A DNA stretch of 64,000 bases from positions 1 to 64,000 of the forward strand of contig NZ_MEJH01000010.1 in the NCBI RefSeq assembly GCF_001953635.1. The letters run 5' to 3'. The position numbers were made by a program, and so were the translations under genes. Shown here in pieces: positions 48,043 to 56,683 of this stretch. The DNA comes from Alteromonas abrolhosensis (GTDB lineage Bacteria > Pseudomonadota > Gammaproteobacteria > Enterobacterales > Alteromonadaceae). The notes beneath the pieces were generated by a model, which saw only the letters and a program-made list of their open reading frames with translations, made no database searches and was not told the DNA's origin. Positions within the stretch are counted from its first letter, which is position 1; each line of letters opens with the position of its first letter.

Positions 48043-48732
48043 ATGGAAAAGTTTAAACCTGTACTCGCTAGCTCTACTTGGTTTAGTGCGCTTCCACCCT
48101 ATTTGCAGGAAGCCATGTTCGACAAGATGCGTCTAAAACACTTAAAAGCTGGGCAGCAACTGCATGCCAAAGGTGAAGAGGGTGTCGGTTTTTATGGCGT
48201 ATGCGAAGGCCGTTTAAGAGTTGTCACTGTGGGCGTGGATGGTCGCGAAATGCTATTTGCGCTACTGGGCCCCGGCACCTGGTTTGGTGAGATATCGATG
48301 TTTGACGACCTCCCTCGTACTCACGACAACTTCTGCGAGACAAATTGCACGGTGGCGATTATTCAAAAGAGCGCGTTTAAAGCACTGCTTGAGCAATATC
48401 CTGAACTCTACCCGCATTTTACTCGCCTTTTATGCACGCGAGTGCGCAGCGCTTTTCAGTTTATTGACTCAAGCGCAGGGCTTAGCCTTAAGCACCAGCT
48501 GGTAAAACGGCTTTTAATGCTTACCACCAGTTACGGTCAGCATTTGCCCAAACACAACGCGATTACACTTACCCTTTCGCAAGAGTCTTTAGCGCAAATG
48601 ATAAATAGCAGTAGGCAAACGGTGAACCAGTTATTAGGTGAACTTCAACAAGAAGGCTTGGTTAAACGGCATTACGGGAAAATCACTATTCCCGAGCCAG
48701 ATACCTTGTTTAGTCGTTATCAGTTTATTTGA
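48043..48732 (+). CDS. Crp/Fnr-family transcriptional regulator
   Basis: This 229-aa regulator has a cyclic-nucleotide-binding-type beta roll (about 20-130, with GEEGVGFYGVCEGRLRV and GTWFGEISMFDD) and a C-terminal helix-turn-helix (LSQESLAQMINSSRQTVNQLLGEL). The N-terminal Fe-S cysteines of FNR are absent. The phosphate-binding cassette is not the cAMP type, so the ligand is unclear. Divergence from the class II aldolase makes that a candidate target. Confidence 0.9.
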   Translation: MEKFKPVLASSTWFSALPPYLQEAMFDKMRLKHLKAGQQLHAKGEEGVGFYGVCEGRLRVVTVGVDGREMLFALLGPGTWFGEISMFDDLPRTHDNFCETNCTVAIIQKSAFKALLEQYPELYPHFTRLLCTRVRSAFQFIDSSAGLSLKHQLVKRLLMLTTSYGQHLPKHNAITLTLSQESLAQMINSSRQTVNQLLGELQQEGLVKRHYGKITIPEPDTLFSRYQFI

Positions 48733-48773
48733 CTTGGCACTTTCGCCACATTACTGGGCCTTCCCTTTATATT

Positions 48774-49070
48774 TCAATCGCATAGATGTATAGAGTATTT
48801 TATCTGTTGATGAAGTACCCTAATGACGAAAATGCCGTCATCGACTTTTTTATAGAAGACCATGTGCCTATGAACTGGCAGTTGAAAGTAAGTCTTTCTG
48901 ATATCCTCAGCTGAAGTACCGATACTAGGGTTTTCCGCCAGAACAACTAGAGCTTCGTGTAGGGCAACAAGATAGGCTTCAGCTTGAGTTACGCCATGAA
49001 TATTGGCTGAATAATCGTAAATCCCGGAGATATCTTCCTCTGCTTTATTAGAGAGGGTATATTTATTCAT
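48774..49070 (-). CDS. parE: ParE-family toxin of a type II toxin-antitoxin pair
   Basis: This 98-aa RelE/ParE-fold protein carries the family pattern KAEEDISGIYDYS at the N-terminus and YFQLPVHRHMVFYKKVDDGIFVIRVLHQ near the C-terminus. ParE toxins poison DNA gyrase; others in the fold cleave mRNA, so the target is inferred. Its start overlaps the antitoxin stop by 4 bases (ATGA). It lies alone with its antitoxin between the Crp-type gene and fabB. Confidence 0.92.
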   Translation of the reverse strand: MNKYTLSNKAEEDISGIYDYSANIHGVTQAEAYLVALHEALVVLAENPSIGTSAEDIRKTYFQLPVHRHMVFYKKVDDGIFVIRVLHQQIKYSIHLCD

Positions 49071-49297
49071 TCTGAGGCTCGAGTTTTCTTAGCTTGAATA
49101 ATATCTAAAACATTCTTATCACTTTTACCACTCAATTCACCTTCTATGAGAGCTAAGCTAATTGCCTCTCGCTCACTCTGATTGCGACGCACTAAATCGC
49201 GAATATAATCACTAGCATTAGCAAATTTGCCAGTTTTTACTTGTTCATCAATCCACGTACGCATTTCGTCAGGAAGCGACACATTTAAAGTTGCCAT
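49067..49297 (-). CDS. parD: ParD-family antitoxin
   Basis: This 76-aa ribbon-helix-helix protein (MATLNVSLPDEMRTWIDEQV, then SDYIRDLVRRNQSER) has the usual unstructured C-terminus that binds the toxin. It comes first in the parD-parE operon with a 4-base overlap. ParD proteins repress their own promoter. Repeated TTGNCAA-like motifs lie just upstream. Confidence 0.92.
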   Translation of the reverse strand: MATLNVSLPDEMRTWIDEQVKTGKFANASDYIRDLVRRNQSEREAISLALIEGELSGKSDKNVLDIIQAKKTRASE

Positions 49298-49320
49298 TGT
49301 CTATTTCCGAATGTTCACCA

Positions 49321-49360
49321 TTTGCAAATTATGGCAAACATTGACAAAGATTGCCAATTG
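49321..49360 (-). promoter_or_regulatory. parDE promoter with repeated operator-like motifs
   Basis: On the minus strand, TTGGCA (-35), 18 bases and CATAAT (-10) precede parD. The same stretch carries TTGGCAAT, TTGTCAAT and TTTGCCAT in series, suiting ParD autoregulation. Confidence 0.55.
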
Positions 49361-49541
49361 AGTAATGAAAGTTAGGTTTTACCGATGACTCAGAGCACTT
49401 AGTTAAACAACAAATTTAGCGTCACTCGAAACATTGCGCTTAATAAAAGTTTGACATTCTGATTGACGGACAAAATACACAATTACAATCACTTAAGCGG
49501 CTGCTTCTGAAAACACAGGTTTTATTTAAAAAAACAGCAAT

Positions 49542-49587
49542 AAAAAAAGGCGTAAACACAAGCACCCACGGTGCTCAGATTTACGCC
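49542..49587 (-). terminator. Terminator after fabB
   Basis: GGCGTAAA pairs with TTTACGCC around an inner AGCACC/GGTGCT hairpin, and the minus strand ends in a run of seven T. The rest of the 49361-49651 gap shows no gene. Confidence 0.88.
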
Positions 49588-49651
49588 CTTTTGTCTTCTT
49601 TGAAACTTCTTAACTGAAGCTAAAAAAGCTTACTGGTTCAAGCGGTTTTAA

Positions 49652-50866
49652 TTAACCGTTATAACGCTGCATAACAAGCGTTGCGTTAGTGCCGCCGAAG
49701 CCAAAGCTGTTAGACATAATAGTGTTTAACGTTGCTTCACGTGCTTGGGTAACAATATCTAGCCCTTGTGCCGCGTCGTCCAGTGTGTCGATGTTAATTG
49801 ATGGCGCAATAAAGTTATTCTCCATCATCAACAAGCTGTAAATAGCTTCGTTTACACCCGCAGCTCCTAGTGCGTGACCTGTCAGCGACTTGGTTGCACT
49901 AATTGGCACACCTGCTTGACCAAACACTTCTTGAATAGCGGCAAGTTCTTTCACGTCACCTACTGGCGTTGATGTGCCGTGAGTATTTAAGTAATCGATA
50001 GGCGCATCGATATTTTGCATTGCCATCTTCATACAGCGAATTGCGCCTTCACCCGACGGTGCAACCATGTCGAAACCGTCTGATGTAGCGCCGTAACCTA
50101 CTACTTCGCCGTAGATTTTTGCGCCACGTGCAAGCGCGTGCTCAAGTTCTTCAACAACAACCATACCGCCGCCGCCAGAACTTACAAAGCCGTCGCGTGC
50201 TGCGTCATAAGTACGTGATGCCACAGCAGGATTGTCGTTATATTTAGAGCTTAGTGCGCCCATAGCGTCGAATTGGCTTGATAGTGACCAATGTAATTCT
50301 TCACCGCCACCGGCGAATACAACGTCTTGCTTACCAAGCTGAATAAGCTCTAGCGCATTACCAATACAGTGGGCACTAGTTGCACACGCAGAGGCAATTG
50401 AATAGTTCACGCCACGAATTTTAAACGGGGTCGCTAAGCAAGCCGATACCGTAGAAGCCATACAGCGGGGAACCATGTATGGACCAACACGCTTAACGCC
50501 TTTTTCGCGAAGAATATCAGCAGAAAGCACTTGGTTTTCAGAAGACGCGCCACCTGAGCCAGCAATAATACCTGTACGCTCGTTTGAAATGTCGCTTTCT
50601 TCTAAACCAGAGTCTGCTATGGCTTGTTGCATCGCTACGTATGCGTAGCCTGCCGCATCGCCCATAAAGCGCATAGCTTTACGGTCAATATGGTCTTTCA
50701 AATCGATGTCGATGTTGCCCCAAACTTGGCTGCGAAGGCCCATTTCGGCGAACTGTTCTGAAAATGTAATTCCAGACTTACCCGCTTTAAGTGAAGCAAG
50801 TACGTCTTCTTTATTTACGCCGATGCTTGATACGATACCAAGACCGGTGATAACTGCTCTTCTCAT
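49652..50866 (-). CDS. fabB: 3-oxoacyl-ACP synthase I
   Basis: FabB elongates acyl-ACP and is needed for unsaturated fatty acids. The 404-aa protein has the Cys-His-His triad: Cys161 (SACATSAH), His296 (NTHGTSTP) and His331 (LTGHALGA). E. coli FabB is 406 aa. In E. coli fabB is directly divergent from mnmC. Here an acyl-CoA synthetase gene lies between them. Confidence 0.96.
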   Translation of the reverse strand: MRRAVITGLGIVSSIGVNKEDVLASLKAGKSGITFSEQFAEMGLRSQVWGNIDIDLKDHIDRKAMRFMGDAAGYAYVAMQQAIADSGLEESDISNERTGIIAGSGGASSENQVLSADILREKGVKRVGPYMVPRCMASTVSACLATPFKIRGVNYSIASACATSAHCIGNALELIQLGKQDVVFAGGGEELHWSLSSQFDAMGALSSKYNDNPAVASRTYDAARDGFVSSGGGGMVVVEELEHALARGAKIYGEVVGYGATSDGFDMVAPSGEGAIRCMKMAMQNIDAPIDYLNTHGTSTPVGDVKELAAIQEVFGQAGVPISATKSLTGHALGAAGVNEAIYSLLMMENNFIAPSINIDTLDDAAQGLDIVTQAREATLNTIMSNSFGFGGTNATLVMQRYNG

Positions 50867-50971
50867 AGTTTACCCTTTGCGTTGTTGCGGCTTATGGTAA
50901 CGATTTTGAATGGTAAAGTGGTCTGCTCTGCCAATTGCCATACTCAAATTTGCCAAACTTAAGCGTTGCAT

Positions 50972-51010
50972 TACCTGTTTTAATTCTGGGCTTATGTGTA
51001 TAAACAGGTA
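50972..51010. promoter_or_regulatory. Wide dyad upstream of fabB
   Basis: TACCTGTTT (50972-50980) is a perfect inverted match to AAACAGGTA (51002-51010). It lies about 105 bp before fabB, a plausible place for a fatty-acid-responsive repressor. It does not match the FabR or FadR consensus as I know them. Confidence 0.4.
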
Positions 51011-51159
51011 GTTTCCCACTTCCCTTCTTTTTCGTTTTTGCCGTCTTCGTCTAAGCTTTCTTGTTCAGAATATCTCCAATGTAGCACGAATGCACAGGGT
51101 CATGACCAGCGTTAATTTATACCTTCATAAAACCTTCAAAATAGCTCTAGCGGTTTCTT

Positions 51160-52725
51160 TTATTGACAAAAGTGAGCTCTAAGTTTGTTCTTAAATATTT
51201 TACCCGTATCTTCTCTGGGTAGAGCAGCGAGTATTTGTAACATTTTAGGCCACTTGAACCGCGCTAGTTTGCCATCTAAATACTCGTTTAGCGCATCAAT
51301 TGAAAGCGCATTGTCGGGTGAGCATTGAACAGCCACCACAACTTTTTCACCAAACTCAGCATCAGGCACACCGAACACCGCACAGTCTGTAACCTCAGGC
51401 ATTTCGATGATGACGCTTTCTATTTCAGCAGGAAATATATTGGCGCCACCTGAGATGATCATGTCTTTTTTCCTATCGCAAATATATAAGTAGCCATCTT
51501 CGTCCACATAACCCATATCACCTAATGTCGTGAATTCACCAACATGTAAGTCGCTTTGCGTGCCCGTAGTATTGGTATATTTGAATGGCGCGAACATGGA
51601 AAGGTACGCATATATAACGCCAACATCACCTACTTCGCACTCCTCTTTATCGTCGCTCAGTATTTTAATCGCGGCACCGGGAATGGGCTTACCCACAGAA
51701 TTTGGCTTCTCTAATGCTTCTTGAGATGAAATTAGGGTCATAAAGCCCAATTCACTAGCGCCATAAGATTCATAGAAAATTGGACCAAACCAGTTAATCA
51801 TTGCTTCTTTCACGTCGCTTGGCAGTGCGGACCCGGTTGATAAGGCAAATCGCAAGCTTGAAGTGTCGTATTTGCTTCTTATCGACTCGGGCAGTTTAAG
51901 TAGCCTCACCATCATGGTAGGAACAATGTAGGCGTGAGTCAGTTTAAACCGCTCTATGTCTTGTAAAAAGCGTTCGGGGTCGAATTGAGGCTCAATGTAT
52001 ACATCAATATTACCCGCTGCTAAACAGCAGAGCGTAAGCGCATGTGGCGCACTGTGATAAAGCGGTGCCGAGACAAAAAAGCGATCACCTATTGATAGCT
52101 GCATTAACGCTTCAGACAGCCCTTTAAATATTAAATAAGGGTCTGGCCGAGTTAGGTCTACATCTCGCTTAATACCTTTAGGTTTTCCAGTGCTGCCAGA
52201 TGTGTAGGGAAACATGCCCTTAAAGCGCTTAGGCGGTTCATTGTGGCGCTTTGCGTTTGGGGCAGCTAATAGCGTATCAAGGCAAAGATACCGCTCCCCG
52301 ATTTTCGGTTCCGTAGCCAATTCAGAATCATCTGTAAGATGATAGCGCTCTAAAATGTTTTCCGGCGTTTTAATCGTGTATATCGCAGACAAGGTGGGAA
52401 CTTGTAATAACGTTTCGTGGACATTCTCACCCTTTAATAAATCGCGATGAGCGAATAGCACTTTAGCGCCACAGTCGTCTAAAATAGGCAAAAGTTCGGC
52501 AACGGGGCTGTGCCAATTAAGCAAAACATAGCGCGACCCCACATATCGGCATGCCTCTACTATTTCAAATATATCGACGTGGTTTCGCATAAGAATAGCT
52601 ACCACATCGTTATCGCACACACCATGTTCAGCAAGTGCATGTGCGATGATACGTGCACGAGCATCCATTTCGTCTCTAGTGCGTTTGTAAATACTTTTGC
52701 CGCATTGATGGAACACGCTTGCCAT
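51160..52725 (-). CDS. AMP-binding acyl-CoA synthetase-like protein
   Basis: This 521-aa ANL-superfamily enzyme activates a carboxylic acid to acyl-AMP and then acyl-CoA. Motifs are the P-loop YTSGSTGKPKGIKR, YGASELGFM, GDMGYVDEDGYLYICDRKKDMI, and the catalytic Lys in EDTGKIFKNKLR. The ATG at 52725 follows AGGGGGAAG; a further 63 in-frame upstream codons look non-coding. Substrate could be a fatty or aromatic acid. It sits between fabB and mnmC, suggesting insertion into a conserved pair. Confidence 0.88.
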   Translation of the reverse strand: MASVFHQCGKSIYKRTRDEMDARARIIAHALAEHGVCDNDVVAILMRNHVDIFEIVEACRYVGSRYVLLNWHSPVAELLPILDDCGAKVLFAHRDLLKGENVHETLLQVPTLSAIYTIKTPENILERYHLTDDSELATEPKIGERYLCLDTLLAAPNAKRHNEPPKRFKGMFPYTSGSTGKPKGIKRDVDLTRPDPYLIFKGLSEALMQLSIGDRFFVSAPLYHSAPHALTLCCLAAGNIDVYIEPQFDPERFLQDIERFKLTHAYIVPTMMVRLLKLPESIRSKYDTSSLRFALSTGSALPSDVKEAMINWFGPIFYESYGASELGFMTLISSQEALEKPNSVGKPIPGAAIKILSDDKEECEVGDVGVIYAYLSMFAPFKYTNTTGTQSDLHVGEFTTLGDMGYVDEDGYLYICDRKKDMIISGGANIFPAEIESVIIEMPEVTDCAVFGVPDAEFGEKVVVAVQCSPDNALSIDALNEYLDGKLARFKWPKMLQILAALPREDTGKIFKNKLRAHFCQ

Positions 52726-52993
52726 ATCTTCCCCCTGTACTCTTCGCAATATACCCACAATAAAATTAACAAAATTTTTACAATGAGATTTAAATAAACG
52801 CATTGTTTTTATTGATACATTGCTATTTACGTATGCAATGGGAAAATGCAGGCCCTGCTCACATGTAAACTTATGCAGAAAAACAAAGTGGTGGCAGGTA
52901 GAATACGCCACCAACTGTTACAGATTTAAATAACAAGAAAACGGGCTGATGTGTTGTTATCGCTCAGCCAAAACCACAGGAGAAAAATAAACA

Positions 52994-55054
52994 GTGAAAT
53001 CTAAGCATGCACAGGTTCATTTTAATGAGAGCGGTACGCCTGTCGCCGACCATTTTGACGACGTTTATTTTTCTAACGACAGCGGAATTGATGAAACCCA
53101 ACACGTTTTTGTTGCAGGCAACGACCTTGCTGAGCGCTGGCAACAGTGGCCCAACCCTACTTTTGTTATCGCCGAAACTGGTTTTGGAACTGGGCTGAAC
53201 TTTTTGGTCGCCATGCGTTGTTTTAACGAATTTAGGGCAGCGAACCCTGATCATCCGCTAAAGCGCCTGTACTTTATTACCACGGAAAAGTTTCCACTGC
53301 CTCAACAGGATATGCAGCGTGCGCTAGAAGCTTTTCCAGCCCTTAAAGACGAAGCGCAAGCACTCGCCTCACTTTACCCCATGGGCCTTGAAGGTTGTCA
53401 TCGCCTTCATTTTGATAACCATTCAACCACACTCGACTTGTGGATTGGTGATGTTCACGAACTTCTACCTCAGTGGCATTCCCCTGTAAATGGCCTCATC
53501 GATGCCTGGTTTTTAGATGGTTTTGCACCTAGCAAAAACCCTGATATGTGGACAGATGCTCTGTTTAGCCAAATGGCTCGCTTGTCAAAAACCGGAACTA
53601 CCTTTGGAACCTTTACCGCCGCAGGCATCGTAAAACGTGGACTTGCTGGTGTGGGTTTTACCATAAAAAAACGCAACGGTTTTGGTCGTAAGCGCGACAT
53701 GTTGACCGGCGTTTTTGACCAAGACAATGAGAATGTGCAGCATAAACTTCGCCTACCTGCTGGTCCCTATTACAGGTACGCGAACGACAGTTTAGATAAA
53801 ACAAGTAAAGTCGCAGTGGTAGGCTCCGGCCTTGCAGCAGCTACGGCATGCCTGGCTTTAGTAAAACGCGGCATTAACACTACTTTGTATTTTAATGGTG
53901 ACACCCTTGCAAGCGGCGCTTCTGGCAACCCGCAAGGCGGCTTTTACCCGCAGCTTCATAGCGAAGCAAGTATTGCCAGCCGCATTCAGGCGCACAGTTT
54001 TTTGTATGCTAGACAAGCCTACGACCACACTATTGAACATGTAAAAGCCTGTGGCCTAGCCGACGTTGCCCATGATTTCTGTGGTGTTATTCAACTAAGC
54101 TTTAACGACAAGGTAGCAGAACGCCAAAATAAACTGGCAGCAGCCGACGTTTGGCCTGAAGCTTTAATTAAGCCCGTAGACAGCAAAGAAGTGAGCGATA
54201 TCGCTAACCTGCCCCTTCCCTATTCAGGCTTATACATTGGCCTCGGAGGTTGGCTTTCTCCTCCACAGCTAGTTACTGCCATGATTGAAGAAGCACTTCA
54301 AAGTGGCAAACTCACGCTGAAACCCAATCATACCTATGTATCTCATGAGGCAGTTGAGACAACAAAGCAGCGGGTGCGGATTCGTTTTAACTTAGGTAGC
54401 GCTGAGAGTGAAGAAGTTATTGCTGCCGATCACCTTATCCTTGCCCTTGGTGCAGGTGCGGTAAACGCTAGCGATTTTGACAGCCTATCCCTTCGCCCTG
54501 TTCGCGGACAGGTTGAAGCTATTCCCACCCAAATGCCAATTGAACAGCTTAACACTGTGTTGTGTCACAAAGGCTATATGACACCTGTATTCGAAGGTCG
54601 GCATGCGTTAGGTTCAACCTACGTTAAAAACGACTTAAGTACCGATGTACGAGGCGATGAAACTGAAATGAACCTCGCCACCCACGAACAGGCGCTGGCA
54701 AACACCGACATCGTGCAATCATTACAACATGACGGTAAAGCCAGAGCGGCTACGCGTTTAGGTTCACCCGACCACCAGCCTGTTGTCGGTGCACTACATA
54801 ATTTTGACTCATTAAAAGAACACTACACTATGCTAGGCGTGGGCAAACCGTTGACTAGCGCGCCAGTGTTGCCAAGCAGCGTAGTTTCCACCCTTACTTG
54901 CTTAGGGTCACGAGGGTTAACCACCGCGCCTTTAATGGCAGAGGTCTTGGTGAGCAGTCTATGTAAGGAGCCGCTACCTTTAAGCAACGACCTGCTTAAT
55001 GCTGTAAACACAAGCCGCTTTATGACTCGCGAAGCGATTAGAAGCCAGGGTTAA
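52994..55054 (+). CDS. mnmC: Bifunctional tRNA mnm5(s2)U biosynthesis protein MnmC
   Basis: MnmC converts cmnm5U34 to mnm5U34 in tRNA. The N-terminal methyltransferase domain (to about 240, with AETGFGTGLNFLVAM and AWFLDGFAPSKNPDMW) is fused to a FAD-dependent oxidoreductase domain beginning VAVVGSGLAAATACLAL near residue 271. The 686 aa compare with 668 in E. coli. The start is GTG, with AGGAG about 12 nt upstream. Its neighbourhood with fabB is conserved. Confidence 0.95.
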   Translation: MKSKHAQVHFNESGTPVADHFDDVYFSNDSGIDETQHVFVAGNDLAERWQQWPNPTFVIAETGFGTGLNFLVAMRCFNEFRAANPDHPLKRLYFITTEKFPLPQQDMQRALEAFPALKDEAQALASLYPMGLEGCHRLHFDNHSTTLDLWIGDVHELLPQWHSPVNGLIDAWFLDGFAPSKNPDMWTDALFSQMARLSKTGTTFGTFTAAGIVKRGLAGVGFTIKKRNGFGRKRDMLTGVFDQDNENVQHKLRLPAGPYYRYANDSLDKTSKVAVVGSGLAAATACLALVKRGINTTLYFNGDTLASGASGNPQGGFYPQLHSEASIASRIQAHSFLYARQAYDHTIEHVKACGLADVAHDFCGVIQLSFNDKVAERQNKLAAADVWPEALIKPVDSKEVSDIANLPLPYSGLYIGLGGWLSPPQLVTAMIEEALQSGKLTLKPNHTYVSHEAVETTKQRVRIRFNLGSAESEEVIAADHLILALGAGAVNASDFDSLSLRPVRGQVEAIPTQMPIEQLNTVLCHKGYMTPVFEGRHALGSTYVKNDLSTDVRGDETEMNLATHEQALANTDIVQSLQHDGKARAATRLGSPDHQPVVGALHNFDSLKEHYTMLGVGKPLTSAPVLPSSVVSTLTCLGSRGLTTAPLMAEVLVSSLCKEPLPLSNDLLNAVNTSRFMTREAIRSQG

Positions 55055-55071
55055 TAAACGGAGAGATCTTT

Positions 55072-55182
55072 GTGAAAATTCTACTGTGCCTAGACACAAA
55101 AGATCGGATGTTTAGAGGTTTTCAAGCGAACATGAAAGGAGTTCGCTTTCGAAAACAGAGCGCAATGGAAGTAAATGGCTAG
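55072..55182 (+). CDS. Possible 36-aa peptide downstream of mnmC
   Basis: GTG at 55072 follows GGAGAG by 6 nt and opens a 36-codon frame (VKILLCLDTKDRM..., basic overall) ending at TAG 55180-55182. It lies 17 bp after mnmC. The stop falls inside the stem-loop that follows. No homology is recognised, and dyads in the same DNA could explain it as non-coding leader or terminator sequence, so this is a weak candidate. Confidence 0.25.
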   Translation: MKILLCLDTKDRMFRGFQANMKGVRFRKQSAMEVNG

Positions 55183-55198
55183 TTTACGCTAGCCATTT
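55173..55198 (+). terminator. Stem-loop between mnmC and the FlgO-like operon
   Basis: AAATGGCTAG pairs with CTAGCCATTT around TTTACG and is followed by TATTT. It overlaps the stop codon of the convergent lipoprotein gene and suits termination of the mnmC transcript. Confidence 0.65.
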
Positions 55199-55904
55199 TA
55201 TTTAAATCCATCACGATAAACGCAGGAATGTATACGTTGGCGCTTGCCACCACTTGTTTATTTTCCAACGACACAATACGGGCGTTTACCCGCACTCCTC
55301 TGTCATCTTCAATGATGGTGCCGGTTACAACATGGTCCATTTCAACCTGTTTAGCTAGCGCAGTACCATCTCGAGTAAGAACAAAATCGCCGACTGGCGT
55401 TACGGTAATGCCACCTGCAAGCTTAAAGTCGACAACCGCTAACCCAAAGTCTTGTAGCTCGGCTATTAAATACTCTGAAAGCTGATTGCCTAACACGGTG
55501 CTGTCGCTCAACGACTGATTAAGCCTCACAAAACTCGCCACACCCACCATATCTTGCTGCGTAAGACGGGTTGCATTGTCCATTAACTCCATCGCAAGTT
55601 GCGAGGCGTAATCATTTAAGCGCTTGTGCGTTTGTGAAGGTGAATAGCCATGGTGTAGTGGGTCTTTATAGCCGGGTTCGACTTCCACGTGCTGTTGATA
55701 TTGTCTATCGCGAGAATCTGGTGTGTACTCCAGCCCTGAACGGCTTGGTACAGGTACTGGCTCGGCGTGATGAGTAATTTCACCGTCTTCGCCTAACCAA
55801 AACGAGCCCATAGACTCCGTGCTAGTGCACCCTGTCATACAAACACTCAGCATTACGCCAACGGCTACCCAACTGCTTGGCAAAAGCTTCTTTGTAAGCA
55901 CCAT
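55179..55904 (-). CDS. FlgO-domain lipoprotein, third gene of operon
   Basis: This 241-aa predicted outer-membrane lipoprotein (lipobox MTGC, Cys26) has a FlgO-type domain in its C-terminal half. Markers are MVGVASFVRLNQ, LGNQLSEYLIAEL, VVDFK, GDFVLTRD, HVVTGTI and VNARIVSLEN. FlgO proteins act with FlgP/FlgT in sheathed or H-ring-bearing flagella of Vibrio. No flagellar genes adjoin this one. The N-terminal 85 residues are a polar linker. AGGAGT precedes the ATG, 10 bp after the second gene. Confidence 0.85.
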   Translation of the reverse strand: MVLTKKLLPSSWVAVGVMLSVCMTGCTSTESMGSFWLGEDGEITHHAEPVPVPSRSGLEYTPDSRDRQYQQHVEVEPGYKDPLHHGYSPSQTHKRLNDYASQLAMELMDNATRLTQQDMVGVASFVRLNQSLSDSTVLGNQLSEYLIAELQDFGLAVVDFKLAGGITVTPVGDFVLTRDGTALAKQVEMDHVVTGTIIEDDRGVRVNARIVSLENKQVVASANVYIPAFIVMDLNKMASVN

Positions 55905-55914
55905 ACTGAAACTC

Positions 55915-56679
55915 CTAGCCGCGACTTAGCTTAACGCCATCGCGCATACCGTTTTGCTGGCTACCATCACTTGGAATAAGTGCATCCACCACGTAGAACG
56001 GCACTAACATTTGCGCAGTTGCCACCACTGCGCGCGACTCCATGCCTAAAATACGGGCGTTAACTAACACGCCACCCTGGTGCTTGGTCATCGTTCCGGT
56101 TAACACGTATTCAATAGGAAGGCTGCTGCTCAATTCCAAATAGTCTCGGCTTAATACAAAATCGCCATCGTCAGTAATGCGAATATACTCGGTGGCTTTG
56201 AAGTCGATAACCGGCACGCGGAATTTATGCAGTTCGTGAACAAAAGATTCCGCCATCTGACGACCAAGCAAATCTGTTTTCTGCAAGTCAGTATCTAGCA
56301 ATGCAAAATGGGTTACACCAATAGGTGTTTTGTTATTCACATATTCCATATTGGCAATTAAGTCTTGCGCCATATTCTTCACATAGTCGCCAATATGTTT
56401 GGTTAGAGGTCGACCTTTGTACGCGCCCTGTACGCTCGAATACAAAGGAGGTTGACCGATAGCGCCGTACGCGTCCATACCCTGAGACTGGGTATCACTG
56501 GTATTTTCAACTGGCTTTGAGGGAGCGCGGTCGGCGGCAGTAATATCAATCACATTTATGGCCGGGCGCTGAGGCGCTTGTTCGGCTACCTCTTCTTCCC
56601 CCATCATCATAGAGCACCCGCTAATGCTTAGCAGTGAAGCACAAAGCGAAAGCGCCGCGTATTGATTTCGTCTTTTCAT
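55915..56679 (-). CDS. FlgO-domain lipoprotein, second gene of operon
   Basis: This 254-aa lipoprotein has lipobox ISGC (Cys22), followed by MMMGEEE and a Pro/Ala-rich linker of about 70 residues. The FlgO-type domain covers about 120-240 and contains PIGVTHFALLDTD, LGRQMAESFVHEL, VIDFKATEYI, GDFVLSRD, YVLTGTM and VNARILGME. It is a paralogue of both neighbours. GAGG precedes the ATG, and it starts 4 bp after the first gene ends, so co-transcription is near certain. Confidence 0.85.
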   Translation of the reverse strand: MKRRNQYAALSLCASLLSISGCSMMMGEEEVAEQAPQRPAINVIDITAADRAPSKPVENTSDTQSQGMDAYGAIGQPPLYSSVQGAYKGRPLTKHIGDYVKNMAQDLIANMEYVNNKTPIGVTHFALLDTDLQKTDLLGRQMAESFVHELHKFRVPVIDFKATEYIRITDDGDFVLSRDYLELSSSLPIEYVLTGTMTKHQGGVLVNARILGMESRAVVATAQMLVPFYVVDALIPSDGSQQNGMRDGVKLSRG

Positions 56680-56683
56680 GGGG

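Noticed and set aside
49361-49541. Possible extra gene between parD and the fabB terminator
   Set aside because: No start with a ribosome binding site and no motif; treated as promoter/spacer.
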